DNA from: Chitinophagaceae bacterium
GTDB taxonomy: Bacteria > Bacteroidota > Bacteroidia > Chitinophagales > UBA10324
Assembly: GCA_016704325.1 (NCBI GenBank)
Contig: JADJAG010000001.1
Location: forward strand, 1 to 64,000
Direction: 5' to 3'
Length of the DNA stretch: 64,000 bases
Shown here: positions 11,901 to 21,750 of the stretch, piece after piece
Numbering within the stretch: position 1 is the stretch's first letter
How the letters are laid out: every line of letters starts with the position of its first letter
Notes under the pieces: generated by a model
The model's database searches: none
The model's input: the letters and a program-made list of their open reading frames with translations, nothing else
Told to the model about the DNA's origin: nothing
Made by a program: the position numbers and the translations under genes

Positions 11901-12686
11901 CCCATCGCTTTTCCATAGTTCGTACCCGTAAGTGCTGTTATACGCGGCAAAATAAAGTACATCATTTGAAGCACATAAATTAATTGGGGAGGAACTGGCA
12001 TTTATTCCAGGTTGAATATCCTTAACCATGACTGTTCCGGATTGTGTCCCGTCCGTTTTCCAAAGTTCTATGTAATGCGTGTTATCTTTGCCCGGGAAAT
12101 AGACAAAGCCATTGATATAGCAAAGCGCATCAGACTCCATTGCGTAGTTATCGAAGTGCTTTATAAGTTCCGTTCCTGCCTCCGTTCCATCGCTTACATA
12201 CAAATCCGTTTCATCAAACCCTTGAGTGTTTATTGAAATAAAATATAAGGAATCACCAACCGTCATCAGCGAAGCCAGATACATATCAGAAGCGTTAGGG
12301 TTTGGAATGATATCTTTTAATAGGGTTGTTCCACTTGACGTTCCATCACTTTTCCATATTTCATAACCTGAGCCGTCATTTGCTTTAAAATAAAGAAGAC
12401 TGTCGCCCACTGTAAGTTGTACCGGATCTGAGTCATCAATGCCTGGATGGATGTCCTTAACCATAAAAGTTCCGGCTTCCGTCCCATCAGTGCACCACAA
12501 CTCTGTTCCGTGAATCTTATCATCTGCCACGAAAAAAACCTTCCCCTTGAAATTGACTTGCCTCACAGGAGATGAGCCCGACTGATTGTTGGGGTAATGA
12601 TTGATGTTTTTTACAAAGATCTCCTGGCAATGTGCATTTACAGAGTAAAGTGCTACTAAGAAAATCAGCACTATAGGTTTTAACAT
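8938..12686 (-). CDS. T9SS-secreted ELWxxDGT-repeat protein with MopE motif, PKD and sorting domain (one frame break)
   Basis: Start ATG 12686 gives a signal peptide (MLKPIVLIFLVALYSVNAHC). More than a dozen ELW(K/R)(S/T)DGTxxGT repeats follow, each with a beta-propeller-like VLYFxA strand. After these come a MopE-type segment (DCNDDNSDIHPG, GIDDDCDGLID) and a PKD domain (YVWSWGDGS). The first frame is lost within the PKD domain. Adding one base to the A-run at 9377-9379 (minus strand) restores HSCDTAGFYNICLFINDATGC and leads to the last 109 residues, which form a T9SS type A sorting domain (FSIYPNPTSQNVF...GVYYLKIRT). Corrected length is about 1249 residues. Presumably exported and surface-attached or released; binding partner unknown. 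Confidence 0.85.
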
Positions 12687-12889
12687 GTGATGGTTAGTTG
12701 GTGATTGAATAATGATAGAAATTTAACTGTGTAAAGATATAATTATGATATTAATGTAATAATTTGAACGCATTTCAAGATATCCTAAAACGAAGGATAA
12801 CACTTACCATACTATATAATGAATGATATAAATCAAGAGAACGTCCATTTCAATGAATTTTTCCAGTACATCCTTAGCGCCAACAATTG

Positions 12890-13417
12890 CTATTGATCAG
12901 TAAGTGTGTTGAGAAAGTTCAGTAAGTCTTCCTTCTCACCGGCTGTAAGATGGAGTGGTTTTATCAGCCCGCTTTTATTTGGATGAGGTTTGCCGCCACT
13001 ATTATAATGCTCCACAACATCTGCTAATGTAGCTAATGAACCATCGTGGATGTAGGGTGCTGTCTTTTCAACATTTCTTAATGAAGGCACTTTGAATTTT
13101 TCTACATCAGAAGGCAGCAATATAATACGCGCCCTTCCTGAATCCTGATACACTAAATACAATCCGTTGATTCTAAAACTATTATCGGTGAAGTTGAATT
13201 CATTATGGCAATGAAAACATTCGCCCTCTTCGCTGAAGAAAATATTTTTCCCGTTTAACTCTGAGGCAGATAAGGCATCTAGTTTATTGAAATACTGGTA
13301 TTCATCATACTTAGATTTCCCGCTGAAAAGCGTTCGTTCATAATTGGCAATAGCACGTGTAAGAGTAAACACTGTTGGGGGATGGTTGCATGCTTTTTCA
13401 AAAAGATCAGGATACCC
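12890..13417 (-). pseudogene. 5'-truncated di-heme cytochrome c peroxidase (MauG/CcpA family)
   Basis: About 175 residues match the C-terminal half of bacterial di-heme cytochrome c peroxidases: YPDLFEKA, RAIANYERTLFSGKSKYDEY, the heme motif CFHCH, and the conserved PSLRNVEKTAPYIHDGS followed by VEHYNSGGKP. Full-length members have about 340 residues with two CxxCH motifs and a signal peptide. Here only the second heme motif is present, and the frame is closed by a stop at 13418-13420 right beside the stop of the next upstream gene. The missing N-terminal half is not a simple frameshift, since the adjacent bases encode the tail of a different protein. A remnant is the best interpretation. Confidence 0.75.
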
Positions 13418-13445
13418 TTACTCCAAACTCACCGAGTCTGAGGAT

Positions 13446-15409
13446 TTAATTCATCACCAAAACCTTTTTGGAAACAATATGATCACCAGCATGGATCTTA
13501 AAAAGATAAACCCCGTTGGATAAGCTCTTAGAATCAAACAATAAATGGGATTCCCCTTTCTCCACCGTTCCATTTAACAGTTGCTTTAGTTCGATTCCCA
13601 GGCCATCATAAACTTGAATGCTCACGAATGTCTCAGCAGAAAGCGACCAGCGCACAAACGCATTTCCTGAAACGGGATTCGGAAATATTTCGAAAGATTG
13701 GAGGTTTGATGTGCTTTCAATAGCCGTCGGTATATCACCAACAACATCTATTGTTACTATCGTATTTAATTTCGCTTCAGACGACATTTTTTGAACATCA
13801 TAAGAAAAACAATAATTGCTTTCACATTCTGCAGTATCTGTTGTTGTTAAGCAAATAGTGTAGAAACCCGCTGAAGCGTATGTATGACTGGGAAATGCAC
13901 CAGTTGAATAAGTACCATCGCCCCAATTCCAGTTATAAGTAACAGCAGGTGGGGTGGTTACTATCGCCCAATAATGATGTGGAACCAACGAATCGGGATA
14001 TACCTCAAAATGAGTTGTACACGGCAATCCATCCATACCAGCGGTATATAGTCCGCCCGGAAATACAATGGAATTAAACTTGCAGTTATCAGCTACTCCC
14101 ACCATGGCAATATTTCCTGAATCATCCACTGCAATTTCTTCAACATGATCATCAGAGTTACCGCCCACTCTTTTCGCCCAAAGTGTATTTCCATTGCCAT
14201 CATACTTTACCAGGAACAGATCCTGAAGACCTTTATTCTCTAGTGTATCTGAACCAAAAACAAGGAAATCGCTGTAAAATTCTCCTGAAACATAGATATT
14301 TCCCGATGCATCCCCTTGCATGGAGAGAGGTTTATCCCCTGATAAAGAGCCAGCTTTGTTGGCCCACAATACGTTACCTGCCGAATCATATTTTACAACA
14401 AATATATCGGCGTATATGGGAGCTGTATTATTGGGAGATGCATTATTAAGCGTGAGGGTGCCAAACGTTATAGAGGCGCTATTAAAATAACCACTTAAAT
14501 AAACATTACCTGACGGATCAGTGGCAACAGCAATAGCAGCGTTTGACCAATTCCATCCTATAGCAATAGTTGCCCAAATTTCATTGCCTTCCGAATCGTA
14601 TTTTAATAGCAGCACATCAGAGCCGGATGACGGATTTAATAGGGTAATTCCTGCAAAAGTAATTGAGGCACAATCAGTTTGTCCTGCAACATAACAATTT
14701 CCGGCAATATCTGTTGCTACGGCGTATGCCCAAGTGCCACATTCTTCCCCTACTGCAGCTTTAGCCCATTGTAAATCGCCATTTGTGTCGTATTTAACCA
14801 CAAAAATGGTAGTAGCATACATTGCATCTAATACTGTTGTATCGAATGTTATCGAAGTCGTAAAGTGTCCTGTAACAATCACACTACCTTCCTGATCGAT
14901 AGTGACTTCGTTTGCATATAGAGCCTCTATGCCATTAAAATTTGATCCGGTTTTTATCCAAAGTGCATTTCCTTCAGAATCCAACTTAAGCGTATATACA
15001 TTAGAGGATTCCGAAGTGTTTACAGTAATCCCATCAAACGTAATGATCTCTGCAAACCTTCCGCATACATAGATATTTCCCAGATGATCAGTTGTAACCG
15101 ATGCTGGTGTTTCATAATGTATCGAGCCGGATCCTTTTGCCCACAAGACATTTCCTTCGGAATCGTATTTTACAACATATGTATCAGAACCACCAGCATT
15201 TGTTAATGTCGTTGTGCCAAATGTGATTGTAGGCGCCGTGTACGATCCCACTGTAATAGTATTTCCCTGATTGTCGATAGCCACTGAATAATGATATGCA
15301 GAATACCCCGCCTCCGCCCCTGCCACCCATTGCCAGGTAGGTGCTTGTGAAAAGGCGTGCATAGAAAAAGGAAGAATACTGAAACAGCATTTAGTATTAA
15401 TTTCATCAT
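13446..15409 (-). CDS. T9SS-secreted SBBP beta-propeller protein with PKD domain (one frame break)
   Basis: Repeats of the form VVKYDSxGNxLWAK...G.....VATDxxGNxYVxGxF correspond to SBBP (seven-bladed propeller) repeats and fill about residues 60-490. They are followed by a PKD domain (YNWNWGDGTYSTGAFPSHTY) and a T9SS sorting domain (FEIFPNPVSGNAFVRW...GVYLFKIHAGDHIVSKKVLVMN). The long open frame to 15491 lacks a signal peptide. The start at 15409 in another frame reads MMKLILNAVSVFFLFLC and joins AFSQAPTWQWVAG if one base is added near 15354-15360, giving a normal signal peptide. Its PKD/tail resembles that of the 8938-12686 protein (shared PHHY segment), so the two are related in build. Confidence 0.85.
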
Positions 15410-15580
15410 GGGCATTGTTAAGGTTAAAAGTATTTTTTCGATTTATAAAAAATAAAGGTAACCATTGACAGTCATATATAAAAATTGGCAATGGCTATGT
15501 GGTATGAATAGAACACTTCAATAGGGGTATGGAAAACAATGGATTGAAGCGACGATAAAAAGGAAGGTGGGGAAACTGGT

Positions 15581-15669
15581 GCTCGCGCGCGAATGCAGTT
15601 TCATGCCGCCACCGTGTCCCGCTTGCTCCCCTCGAAACCTTGCCGGCGGAGACCACGGCGGCGGTGTAG
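15581..15669 (+). repeat. REP-like two-hairpin element (copy E1)
   Basis: Starts with a GCTCGCGCGCGAATGCAG stretch similar to the A half of the REP-like family. It continues with CCGTGTC ... CACGGCGGCGGTGTAG, the B half seen at 28270-28345 and elsewhere. It abuts the 5' end of a truncated nuclease gene. Confidence 0.55.
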
Positions 15670-16142
15670 AATGGTATTTAAACCAACGCATCTTTCTAAT
15701 CGGTTATTCTTACGATAACAAGTTATTCGGGCAACTTTACGGGAAAAAGCTAACCTCGAAAAACTTCAAAAAACTATTTGCCAAAGTAAACGGCAGCGTG
15801 TTTTGTTACGGACCGGATACCGGCATGCTGGAAAAGTTCTTCAAATGGAAATTCCGGGATAAATTCCGTTGCGTGAACCTGATGAAGGTTTTTAAAGACC
15901 ATATAAAAACCGGCAGCTTTAAATTAAAGGACCTGGAGCACAAATTCGGAATTCGCAGGCAGGTTGTGAAATACAAAACAAGCATCTTTCAAATTTGGAG
16001 GGACTGGCGCAATCCAACCAAAAAGAAAGCAGTATTGCTTTATAATAAGGAGGATGTTGTAAACCTGGTAAGGCTTGCTTTGAAGATTTTTAAAATGTTC
16101 AAAATAACAGATGAGTACCTGGATAGTATAAAACTCAAATAG
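15670..16142 (+). pseudogene. 5'-truncated RNase H-like exonuclease (YprB / RNase_H_2 type)
   Basis: The frame can be opened from 15567, but family-like sequence begins only at about 15685 (RIFLIGYSYDNKLFGQLYGKKLT). It continues with SKNFKKLFAKVNGSVFCYGPDTGMLEKFF, FRCVNLMKVF and LKDLEHKFGI, the pattern of ribonuclease-H-like domain proteins. The N-terminal strand with the first metal-binding D-x-E-(T/S) motif is absent, and the bases that should encode it are occupied by a REP-like element (15581-15669). The first 36 residues of the open frame are therefore probably repeat-derived. Without the first acidic residues the product would be inactive. Not caused by a single indel. Confidence 0.6.
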
Positions 16143-16170
16143 ATTGGACTAAAGCATTAATGCTGCACCA

Positions 16171-17649
16171 CTACCTTCTCACTCCAAACCTTTTCTCCTT
16201 GCAACTTACCGCAGCAAGATAAACACCGGGAGGTAATTCACTCACATTAAGCAGACGGTTTTTGAAGTAGTGGAATAAACTGATGGCTCCTACTTTTTTA
16301 CCATAAAAATCGAAGAGTTCAAAAAGAGCATCTTCATTGGATTGGTAAATGATGTTGAGCCAATCGGAAACAGGATTTGGTGCAATACTAAATAAACTGG
16401 TTTTCAAAGATAATTGAGGAGGAGTAGTATAAACTGCATTGCAGGTATCTCCACCGGGTGCTGCGCCAAGGTCATAGTTTGGAAATGAAGGTATATCAGT
16501 ATGATATTGTGGTAAAACAAAAGAATGAGGCGAAAAGTCACATTCAAGTCCAAGGCTATCAGGTGAGTTGATAACGTTAAAATAAGAAACACCATTGAAG
16601 GCGCTGATGTAAATTTTACCATCTGCGGCGAGCTGATGAATGAAAAACAGGACAGGAACCTGCAGTTCAGTAAACGAATCCCATTCGGCAATATGAATTA
16701 CATCCTGAACCATTTCTTGATTCCAAGTATCATACTGATAAAGATTATACTTTGAAGAAGCGTATAAAAATCTACTATTGGGGGAAAAGGAACAACCATA
16801 AGTTCCAATTGAATCTGGTATAGTAAAAGATTTTAAGTTGAAAAATTCTCCGTTGCATCGGTTAAATTCCATATAGTCCAATATATTACTGGCATTCATC
16901 ATTGCGAACTTATTACCATCGGGTGAAAAAGCCGTTTGGCCATCAATGTCATTAGAGCCTATTTCTGACCCGATCTTTTGACCAAATGGGCCCCTTTATA
17001 GAATCGGTGGTTACAAGGAGTTTATAATAAACATCATTGAAATATTCGTGAGTTATCACCCACCAATCCTCACCATTGGAATGTTTTACCGCACTGATCC
17101 TGCCCAAGATTAAGGTATCATCAATAGCATGTAGATTTTATGGCCACCCACAATACCTCCATTGCCACCGTCAAGATCCATATCTATCAAACTAAAACTG
17201 AGGTATAATGGGTTAATATCATCATTACCATAGGCAACAATCGGCTCAGCAGTTACATGAAACAAATAATATTGTGTATCAGACTCAGGCATTGGTATAA
17301 TTAATGTACCCTGTACTATTCCCATTCCTTTTGTCTCATAAAATGAAGTCGCATAACCAGCATTAAAATTCAATGAGTTCAGCATTGTATCGTAATTCCT
17401 ATTACCGATTGTTATTCCATTCGTATAAAAAAAGTAAATTGCCCACTGTATCACATATTGTTGAATTAGTTACAAAAATGGCATAGTCCTTAAAACGCTT
17501 TGTGTATCTGCAACGCCATTTGAAAAAATCATCCTGCTATTAGGATACAACATGTTGGTGGAATAAGACAACTCCCAAACATTTGTCCTGTTTTGTGCTA
17601 GACAAATAGTTGAATTAATAATCAATAGAGTGCAAAGCAATCTTCTCAT
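16171..17649 (-). CDS. T9SS-secreted propeller-like protein of the 'LLFYTNG' type (several frame breaks)
   Basis: Starts at ATG 17649 (MRRLLCTLLIINSTICLAQNRTN, signal peptide), overlapping the upstream stop as ATGA. Joined across frames it reads ICDTVGNLLFFYTNGITIGNR..., then MPESDTQYYLFHVTAEP, HSNGEDWWVITHEYFND, FSPDGNKFAMMNASN, and ends in a sorting domain (FSIAPNPVSDWLNIIYQ...GVYLAAVS). The 'SxGNLLFYTDGI' and 'WWVITH' motifs mark a common Bacteroidota secreted propeller family. Breaks lie near 17478-17485, in the A7 run 17427-17433, near 17128-17135, and in the C4 run 16991-16994. Three to four breaks in 1.5 kb is more than elsewhere, so real decay cannot be excluded. Confidence 0.65.
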
Positions 17650-18383
17650 TGTACTTTCACGAATTTCTGAATCCAAATTACTTTATCTTCTTGAATTACC
17701 GAACACAAATATAACCCAGCAGGAAGTGTTTCTGTAGAAAACAATGAAATAAAATCAGATTCTCCCAACATCCTTTGAGTCATCTCGTGACCAGTTAGAT
17801 CTGTAATTTTAACTATGATATTTTCTGTATCAGCATTGTTACAAAGAAGGATGAACTGATCATTACTTGAGTTCGGATAGAGGTAAAATGACTCATTTTT
17901 ATTAGATTGCGAATCAAGTTTAGGAGGTAAGTCGCATAAGTCCCTATCATCAAAATCCATTGTATCTATTCTTAAATTATATAAAGTACGTGCTAGATAA
18001 ACTGATCTCCCATCTAAATATGGACACTTAAAAGCAATTTCATTAATGTAGTCCAATTGATAACTGCTATACGAAAATATTTTTTTGCCACTGTATTTAA
18101 ATAGACATCATTGATTACTTTTTGGTTTTCCTCGAAACTAAAATCTGGATCAATTGAATTATTTACTGCAAGAGCAGTATCGATCCAATACTTATCTGAT
18201 TTTGAGGATCCGGTATCAGACAACTTACTTATATATTCATCAACAAGTGCAAATTGACGGATATTATTGCTTTCAATTGTGTCAAAAAAATTGCTGAAAA
18301 TTATTCTACTGTTTCTAAGAATGGGATCTCTTCGAAATCTCTCAAATAGATTCATCTTTAACGTAAATGAAAATAAGTCCCCC
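17646..18383 (-). pseudogene. T9SS cargo protein, 5' end cut off by a mobile element
   Basis: The C-terminal part carries a type A sorting domain (FYLYPNSSNDQFILLCN...AGLYLCSVIQEDKVIWIQKFVKVQ). The upstream part (FRRDPILRNSRIIFSNFFDTIESNN...) joins it by adding one base near 18057-18065. Coding sequence ends exactly where the repeat element at 18384-18887 begins. The open frame continues to 18439 only because it reads through the terminal repeat of that element. No start codon with a signal peptide is left, so the gene has lost its 5' end. Confidence 0.65.
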
Positions 18384-18887
18384 AAACTCGCGCTCGTTTG
18401 CAGTAAAGCCTTGAGGGCAGCGAACGAGTGCGCTTCCAATCGATACCACCACTATGTTTCCGCATCAAGGTTTTATGGCCAAGCAGGTGGAATTCAAAAT
18501 GATCAAGCATCAAATTTGTTTTTCACTACCCGCATAGTACTTGTTCAAATGTGTTAGTGGAAGTTGACAAGGCTGTCACCTGCCACAATCTTGTTAAGGA
18601 TAAATGCAGTCATTTTTTTGCTAAAGCGTTTCCTCCTCTGAGATTCGTTGGGCACTCAATCTACACTATAATCCTGTTGAAGCAGGCTTTGTTTGGAAAG
18701 CGGAGGGTTATTGTCATAGCCCGGCATTTGATTATGCAGGAGGAAAGGGGTATCTTGATGTGGATTTGATTTAATAGAAAACAAGTTTCTAATGTTGAAC
18801 TATTTTTCAAGCATTGCGCTACAGGAAAAAGTGATTAACGCACTCGTTCGTTTCCCTCAGAGCTTGACTGCAAACGAGCGCGAGTTT
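18384..18887. mobile_element. RAYT-derived MITE-like element, copy 1
   Basis: About 504 bp with about 46-bp imperfect terminal inverted repeats: AAACTCGCGCTCGTTTGCAG at 18384 and its complement ending at 18887. Each end can itself fold (CTCGTTTGC/GCGAACGAG). The plus-strand interior at about 18650-18774 encodes HYNPVEAGFVWKAEGY, YAGGKGYLDVDLI and a stop, the characteristic tail of REP-associated tyrosine (Y1, IS200-like) transposases. The rest of the transposase is missing, so the copy is non-autonomous. A second copy in the same orientation is at 19485-19983. Confidence 0.75.
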
Positions 18888-18984
18888 AGGAAGCTGCGCA
18901 AGGATACAATTTGCTTATATCTACATATGTTAATTATACTGGAAAATTGGGACTTTACGTGTATAAGCAATACATTAAAAAGCC

Positions 18985-19359
18985 ATGAATAAACTATTTG
19001 CAATAATATCCTATGTTTTTACGGCATTGTTCATTTTTATGATAATCTATTCCTATGTAAAAATCGAAATTGTGAACAAGAATCAATTAAAAACTGATCA
19101 CCGTATTACGATTGCAAATATTTATGAGATTAACGCAGTTTTAAACGGGGAACCGGAAATTAATTATAAATTCAATTATGATGGAAAAGAATTTACATGG
19201 TCTGTTCCAACAGAACGTTGGAGAGAATTTAGAATAGGACAGCGGATCTATGTAATTTTTTATCCTAAAAACCCCAAAAATAATGAACTGATATTCGATG
19301 TAATCGTTCCTGATAGTATAAAGCAAATTCCGGAAAAGGGATGGCTTGAAATTCCTTAG
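18985..19359 (+). CDS. Small membrane protein, DUF3592-like
   Basis: 124 residues: an N-terminal membrane segment (IISYVFTALFIFMIIYSYV, about 7-25), then a short extracytoplasmic domain with YKFNYDGKEFTWSVPTER and IGQRIYVIFYPKNPKNNEL. The arrangement of a helix followed by 'Y.f...G......v......G..v.v.Y.P.nP' resembles DUF3592 proteins; function unknown. The gene is bracketed by two directly repeated RAYT-derived elements, so it may have been carried with them. Lower GC than its neighbours by eye. Confidence 0.6.
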   Translation: MNKLFAIISYVFTALFIFMIIYSYVKIEIVNKNQLKTDHRITIANIYEINAVLNGEPEINYKFNYDGKEFTWSVPTERWREFRIGQRIYVIFYPKNPKNNELIFDVIVPDSIKQIPEKGWLEIP

Positions 19360-19369
19360 ATTAATAAAT

Positions 19370-19459
19370 CTAGCCCATCATCCATGCATGGTCTTGATTT
19401 TGAGGAAAGGTATAGAGTGGCGTACATACCATAAAGAAAAGAAGTGCAGATTTCTTCAT
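19370..19459 (-). pseudogene. Detached 5' fragment (signal peptide) of a secreted protein
   Basis: ATG 19459 starts a clean signal peptide, MKKSALLFFMVCTPLYTF, followed by PQNQDHAWMMG as in the mature start of 'LLFYTNG' T9SS proteins. It then stops within four codons. The body is missing: immediately downstream lies the tail of the DUF3592-like gene. It looks like the stump of a T9SS gene broken by insertion. Confidence 0.5.
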
Positions 19460-19484
19460 CGAATAATATTTAGTTTTAAAACCC

Positions 19485-19983
19485 AAACTCGCTCGTTTGC
19501 AGTAAAGCTTTGAGGGCAGCGAACGAGTGCGCGTCCAATCGATACCACCACTATATTTCCGCATCAAGGTTTTATGGCGAAGCAGGCGGAATTCAAAGTG
19601 ATCAAGCATCAATTTTGTTTTTCACTCTCCGCATAATACTTGTGCATATGTGTTAGTGGAATTTGACAAAGTTGTCACCTGCCACAATCCTGATAGTGAT
19701 AAATGTAGTCATTCTTTTGTTAAAGCTGTTCCTCATCTGAGATTCGTTGGGCACGCAATCTATACTCTAATCCTGTTAAGGCAGGCTTTGTTTGGAAACC
19801 GGAGTATTATTGTTATAGCCCGGCATTTGATTATGCAGGAGGAAAGGGGTATCTTGATGTGGATTTGATTCAATAGAAAACAAGTTTCTAATGTTGAACT
19901 ATTTTTCAAGTATTGCGCTACAGGAAAAAGTGATTAGCGCACTTGTTCGCCTCCCTCAGAGCTTTACTCCAAACGCGTGAGTA
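19485..19983. mobile_element. RAYT-derived MITE-like element, copy 2
   Basis: Near-identical to 18384-18887 over its whole length and in the same orientation. It includes the transposase-tail remnant (VRQALFG..., with the NPV/AGFVWK part degraded). The left terminal repeat lacks two bases compared with copy 1, and the right one is more decayed (about 19935-19983). Copies 1 and 2 frame the 18888-19484 segment as direct repeats. Confidence 0.75.
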
Positions 19984-19999
19984 TAATTTAGTATTCCCC

Positions 20000-20043
20000 A
20001 AAAAATGTCATGCTTCGACTCCGCTCAGCAGGACATTTTTTTA
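20000..20043. terminator. Hairpin with T run, possibly bidirectional terminator
   Basis: AAAAATGTC-A-TGCT pairs with AGCA-G-GACATTTTTTT around the loop TCGACTCCGCTC. It lies 87 bases beyond the stop of the minus-strand lipoprotein gene. The same 'CTTCGRCTCCGCTCAG' loop core is used by the terminators after valS. Confidence 0.55.
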
Positions 20044-20129
20044 CTTCTGGTCAATTAATCATCTGCATAAACTTAATCGTTCAAGGTTTCGAACACTTGT
20101 GATTACAAATCCAGGCTAACGGGAAGAAT

Positions 20130-20675
20130 TCACAATTTTTTATTGATTTGAATCTTCAAGGTGCCTTCCGTGGTAAGATGACCGAAGTTGGTGCCGCTAC
20201 ATTTTAGCGTTACTGCGCCATGCTGAAAATTCAACCCGGTGGGGCAAACCAGATAGGTGGTCACATCAAAGCCTACCGGGAAAAGGGTAAGCGCATTGCC
20301 ATGGGAATCGAGGCCAAGGGGCATTGATTGGTTCACCGGTCCAAAAAAGGGAGACTGCAACCCGAACCCGTTAGTATAACAATCCCAATTATACAGTTGC
20401 GAAGTATGTACTTCATCAATGCCACCTTCATCTTTCACCACGGCCATTACATGAATGCCTTCCGCAAAGTTTGTCGCATAGGTGCCGTTTCCTTCAATGG
20501 TGTCTTTTTCGCCTGTTGCCGGTGTGATGATCCATTGGACTGTTGGAGGGGTTTTGTCATAAACATCAGGCGTGGTCTGACAAGAATCACAGGAAGAAAT
20601 GAATGAGATCACAGAGAAAAAAAACGGCAACCTTAATATGGAATCTTGCAGGAAGAAAGGTATTTTGTTTTTCAT
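20130..20675 (-). CDS. Putative lipoprotein
   Basis: 181 residues. The N-terminus (PFFFSVISFISSC) is a lipoprotein signal with Cys 29 as the likely acylated residue, followed by a Cys/Thr-rich linker (DSCQTTPDVYDKTPPTV). The mature part is beta-rich with no family I recognise (QWIITPATGEKDTIEGNG, HVMAVVKDEGGIDEVH); an Ig-like fold is plausible. Stands alone, divergent from the phosphatase gene downstream on the other strand. Confidence 0.65.
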   Translation of the reverse strand: MKNKIPFFLQDSILRLPFFFSVISFISSCDSCQTTPDVYDKTPPTVQWIITPATGEKDTIEGNGTYATNFAEGIHVMAVVKDEGGIDEVHTSQLYNWDCYTNGFGLQSPFFGPVNQSMPLGLDSHGNALTLFPVGFDVTTYLVCPTGLNFQHGAVTLKCSGTNFGHLTTEGTLKIQINKKL

Positions 20676-20891
20676 ACTTGACGATTTTGAAAAATAAATC
20701 AGCGTTAAACCGAAGATAGCTATTCATATCAGAAAAAATGATTTATTTGATGCAGCAGATGGTACAGATCTTCTGATAAGCAAAATGAAACGCCGATCAG
20801 CATGCTCCATCGGGAGGCTTTACCCTGCACAAACATGTTAGTTTGTTAAACTGTCAATTTTGTACTTTGATCATCATTTTCGAAAAGAGAT

Positions 20892-21569
20892 ATGAAACCC
20901 AACAGAATTATATTGATCCGGCATGGAGAATCAGAAGGAAATATCAACCGTTCCATCTATGCTGAACGGCCCGACTATTCATTGGAACTGAGCGAGAAGG
21001 GTAAAGAGCAGGCCCGGGAAGCAGGCCGGCACCTGGCTGCATTGATCGGCGTGGAAGACGTGATGATGTACGTGTCGCCACATTGGAGAACCCGCATGAC
21101 CTGCGAAGAGATTATGCTGAGTTTTTCTGAGACACAATTGAAAAGTAGGGAGGAACCACGCATCCGCGAACAGGAGTGGGGACACTTACGCACCGAAGAC
21201 CTCAACAAAAACATTGACGTGGAGCGGGATGCCTTTGGTACTTTCTACTATCGTTTTCCCGATGGGGAATCCTGCGCCGATGTGTATGACCGCGTAAGCG
21301 GCTTCTTCGATACGCTCTTCCGTGATTTTGAGCGGGAAAATTTTCCACGTAACGTAATAATTGTAACGCATGGCATGACCATCCGCGTTTTCCTTATGCG
21401 ATGGTATCACTGGACCGTGGAAGAATTCGAGCGGGTTGCCAATCCCGGTAATTGTGAGTACTTTATCATGGAAAAACAACCTGACCATAAGTTTGCTTTG
21501 ATTACTCCGTTGCAATACCATCAGCCACGGCATTCCTACCAATACCCTGACAGAAGGAATGACCGGTAA
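20892..21569 (+). CDS. Histidine phosphatase family protein (phosphoglycerate mutase-like)
   Basis: 225 residues. The phospho-acceptor motif is at the N-terminus (IILIRHGESEGN; His 11), with a second catalytic His in VTHGMTIRVFLMRW and the substrate arginine region HWRTRMTCEEI. The insertion REQEWGHLRTEDLN and the acidic GESCADVYDRVSGFF are typical of the dPGM-like phosphatases rather than glycolytic mutases. Substrate not predictable. ATG 20892 follows an AAAAGAGAT stretch. Cytoplasmic. Confidence 0.9.
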   Translation: MKPNRIILIRHGESEGNINRSIYAERPDYSLELSEKGKEQAREAGRHLAALIGVEDVMMYVSPHWRTRMTCEEIMLSFSETQLKSREEPRIREQEWGHLRTEDLNKNIDVERDAFGTFYYRFPDGESCADVYDRVSGFFDTLFRDFERENFPRNVIIVTHGMTIRVFLMRWYHWTVEEFERVANPGNCEYFIMEKQPDHKFALITPLQYHQPRHSYQYPDRRNDR

Positions 21570-21750
21570 CTTCTTTTTCAGGAAGTACATAACGTATTAA
21601 ACGGAGCATGAAAAAAACAACAGTAGCAGCCTGTTTGCACCAGATGATTTTTTATGCTTCAGGAAGCTAATAATCATTGATATTACAACAGCTCCTTATT
21701 ACCTTTAGCCAGTAATTAAATAATTGCTCACAATTTTAAAAGATTGAATT

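Noticed and set aside
18551..18769. 72-residue plus-strand frame inside the MITE (repeated at 19650-19868)
   Set aside because: The frame is not the one that resembles a RAYT tail. The similarity of the two copies is explained by duplication of the element.
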